A stretch of 6,736 nucleotides of DNA from an uncultured Parasphingopyxis sp. (GTDB lineage Bacteria > Pseudomonadota > Alphaproteobacteria > Sphingomonadales > Sphingomonadaceae): assembly GCA_905479515.1 (NCBI GenBank), contig CAJQMX010000322.1, positions 1-6,736 of the forward strand. Direction: 5' to 3'. Below, piece after piece: positions 5,911 to 6,736 of this stretch (position 1 is its first letter; each line of letters starts with the position of its first letter). Position numbers and translations under genes: made by a program. The notes below the pieces were generated by a model. It had not been told where the DNA came from. It was given only the letters and a program-made list of their open reading frames with translations, and searched no databases.

Positions 5911-6736
5911 ATGTTGAAGAAAATGGCGCGCCTGCGCCTCTGTGCGGCAATGATATTTGCCGCGAGCCCTGCCACTGCCGCTCTGGCCGAGGATCAGAGT
6001 GTTAGTTTAAACGAGGCCTTAGTGCGCGCTGGAGCTGAATCGCCTGCCGTGCAAATTTCCCAAGCAGAGATTGATATCGCGCGCGGAAACCAAAAACAAG
6101 CGAGCCTCGGACCAAATCCCGAGGTCTCGGTAGAGGTTGAAAACGTCGCCGGGAGCGGCGTTTTCAAAGGCCTGCGTTCAACCGAATATACAGTTTCTGT
6201 TGGGCAAAGATTGGAGCTCGGCGGTAAACGCGGAGCCAGAACACGTGCGGCGCGAGCGCAGACAAGCCTGGCAGAGGTAGAAGCTGCTATCTCTCAGGCC
6301 GAATTGGCCAGCTCCGTGCGTTTGGCATATACAGAAGCAGTTGCTGCTCAGAGCCGCCTTGACTTTGCAACGCGCGTCGTCGGTCGCAACCGGGAGCTGT
6401 CAAGAATTGCTAGAATCCTCGTTGAAACTGGCCGTGACCCGCCGCTTAGAGCATTGCGCGCTGACGCTGCGCTTGGCGAAGCGGAAGCAGCACTGGAAGC
6501 CGCAAGGGCAGAGGAATATTCCGCCAGATTGCTACTTGCATCGCTTTGGGGCTCGCAAACACCACCTCAGGAAGTTGAGCCGGTCTGGCTCAGCGGCGGT
6601 GACGTAGAATTTGAGGCCGACCTGTCCCAATCCCTACAGATCAAAGCCGCAGAAGCGAACCGGGACGCTGCCAGTGCCATTGTCACGCGCGAACGCGCAA
6701 ATGCTGTTCCGGATCTAACGTTAAGCGGCGGCGCCA
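5911..6736 (+). CDS. czcC: CzcC-family outer-membrane efflux factor (partial, 3' end outside)
   Basis: The first 275 residues of a TolC-type outer-membrane channel are present; the reading frame is open to the right edge, and the family is usually a little over 400 residues. It would form the exit duct of a CzcCBA-type RND pump for Co, Zn or Cd. A signal peptide covers about residues 1-26 (cleavage near ALAED). Family hallmarks follow: LGPNPEVSVEVENVAGSG at 66-83 and TEYTVSVGQRLELGGKRGAR at 91-110, then long Ala/Arg/Glu-rich helices (112-210) that build the periplasmic barrel, and VPDLTLSGG at 266-274 opening the second repeat. The ATG at 5911 has GAGGA (5896-5900) 10 bases upstream. Adaptor and pump genes (czcB, czcA) are expected beyond the window. 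The exact metal cannot be told; CusC or NccC-type channels are less likely alternatives. Confidence 0.94.
   Translation, partial: MLKKMARLRLCAAMIFAASPATAALAEDQSVSLNEALVRAGAESPAVQISQAEIDIARGNQKQASLGPNPEVSVEVENVAGSGVFKGLRSTEYTVSVGQRLELGGKRGARTRAARAQTSLAEVEAAISQAELASSVRLAYTEAVAAQSRLDFATRVVGRNRELSRIARILVETGRDPPLRALRADAALGEAEAALEAARAEEYSARLLLASLWGSQTPPQEVEPVWLSGGDVEFEADLSQSLQIKAAEANRDAASAIVTRERANAVPDLTLSGGA

Overview
The window looks like chromosomal DNA from a GC-rich alphaproteobacterium, most likely a sphingomonad (Sphingomonadales, Erythrobacter/Sphingopyxis type). This rests on codon use, on the style of the proteins, and on intergenic GTCCGCT / AGCGGAC motifs that I associate with that order. 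It is an inference from reading, not a search result.

Left flank (1-458): no convincing gene. It is GC-rich noncoding DNA with short motifs that recur in the other intergenic region.

Minus-strand operon (4853 down to 459): four tightly coupled genes, in order of transcription. They are a membrane PAP2 phosphatase of the undecaprenyl-diphosphatase type, a lipoprotein with a six-bladed NHL/SMP-30-like beta-propeller, a cytoplasmic ATP-grasp ligase, and a PST/Wzx-type polysaccharide flippase. The three junctions overlap by 4, 4 and 1 bases, so the genes are almost certainly one transcript with coupled translation. A plausible shared job is making and exporting a surface glycan. The flippase would move lipid-linked units across the inner membrane, the phosphatase would recycle the lipid carrier, and the ATP-grasp enzyme could attach an amino acid or similar group. 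The propeller lipoprotein would act on the periplasmic side. No glycosyltransferase lies in the window, so the substrate cannot be named.

Central intergenic region (4854-5479): about 620 bases without a credible gene. Next to the phosphatase gene it carries two inverted repeats suited to an operator and a leader hairpin. Its middle holds the shared motifs, and an AT-rich stretch with a short palindrome precedes the plus-strand genes.

Plus-strand metal-efflux module (5480 to the right edge): a small secreted protein with a His/Cys cluster, in the position of a CzcI-like protein, followed by the first 275 codons of a CzcC-family outer-membrane factor. This is the normal beginning of a czcC-czcB-czcA heavy-metal RND efflux operon (Co/Zn/Cd type); the adaptor and pump genes would lie beyond the window. 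A nested inverted repeat sits between the two genes.

The window is largely interpretable with known families. The less ordinary parts are the gene combination in the minus-strand operon, the palindromes at both promoter regions, the hairpin inside the efflux operon, and the shared intergenic motifs. I found no CRISPR array, tRNA, rRNA, transposase or phage gene.
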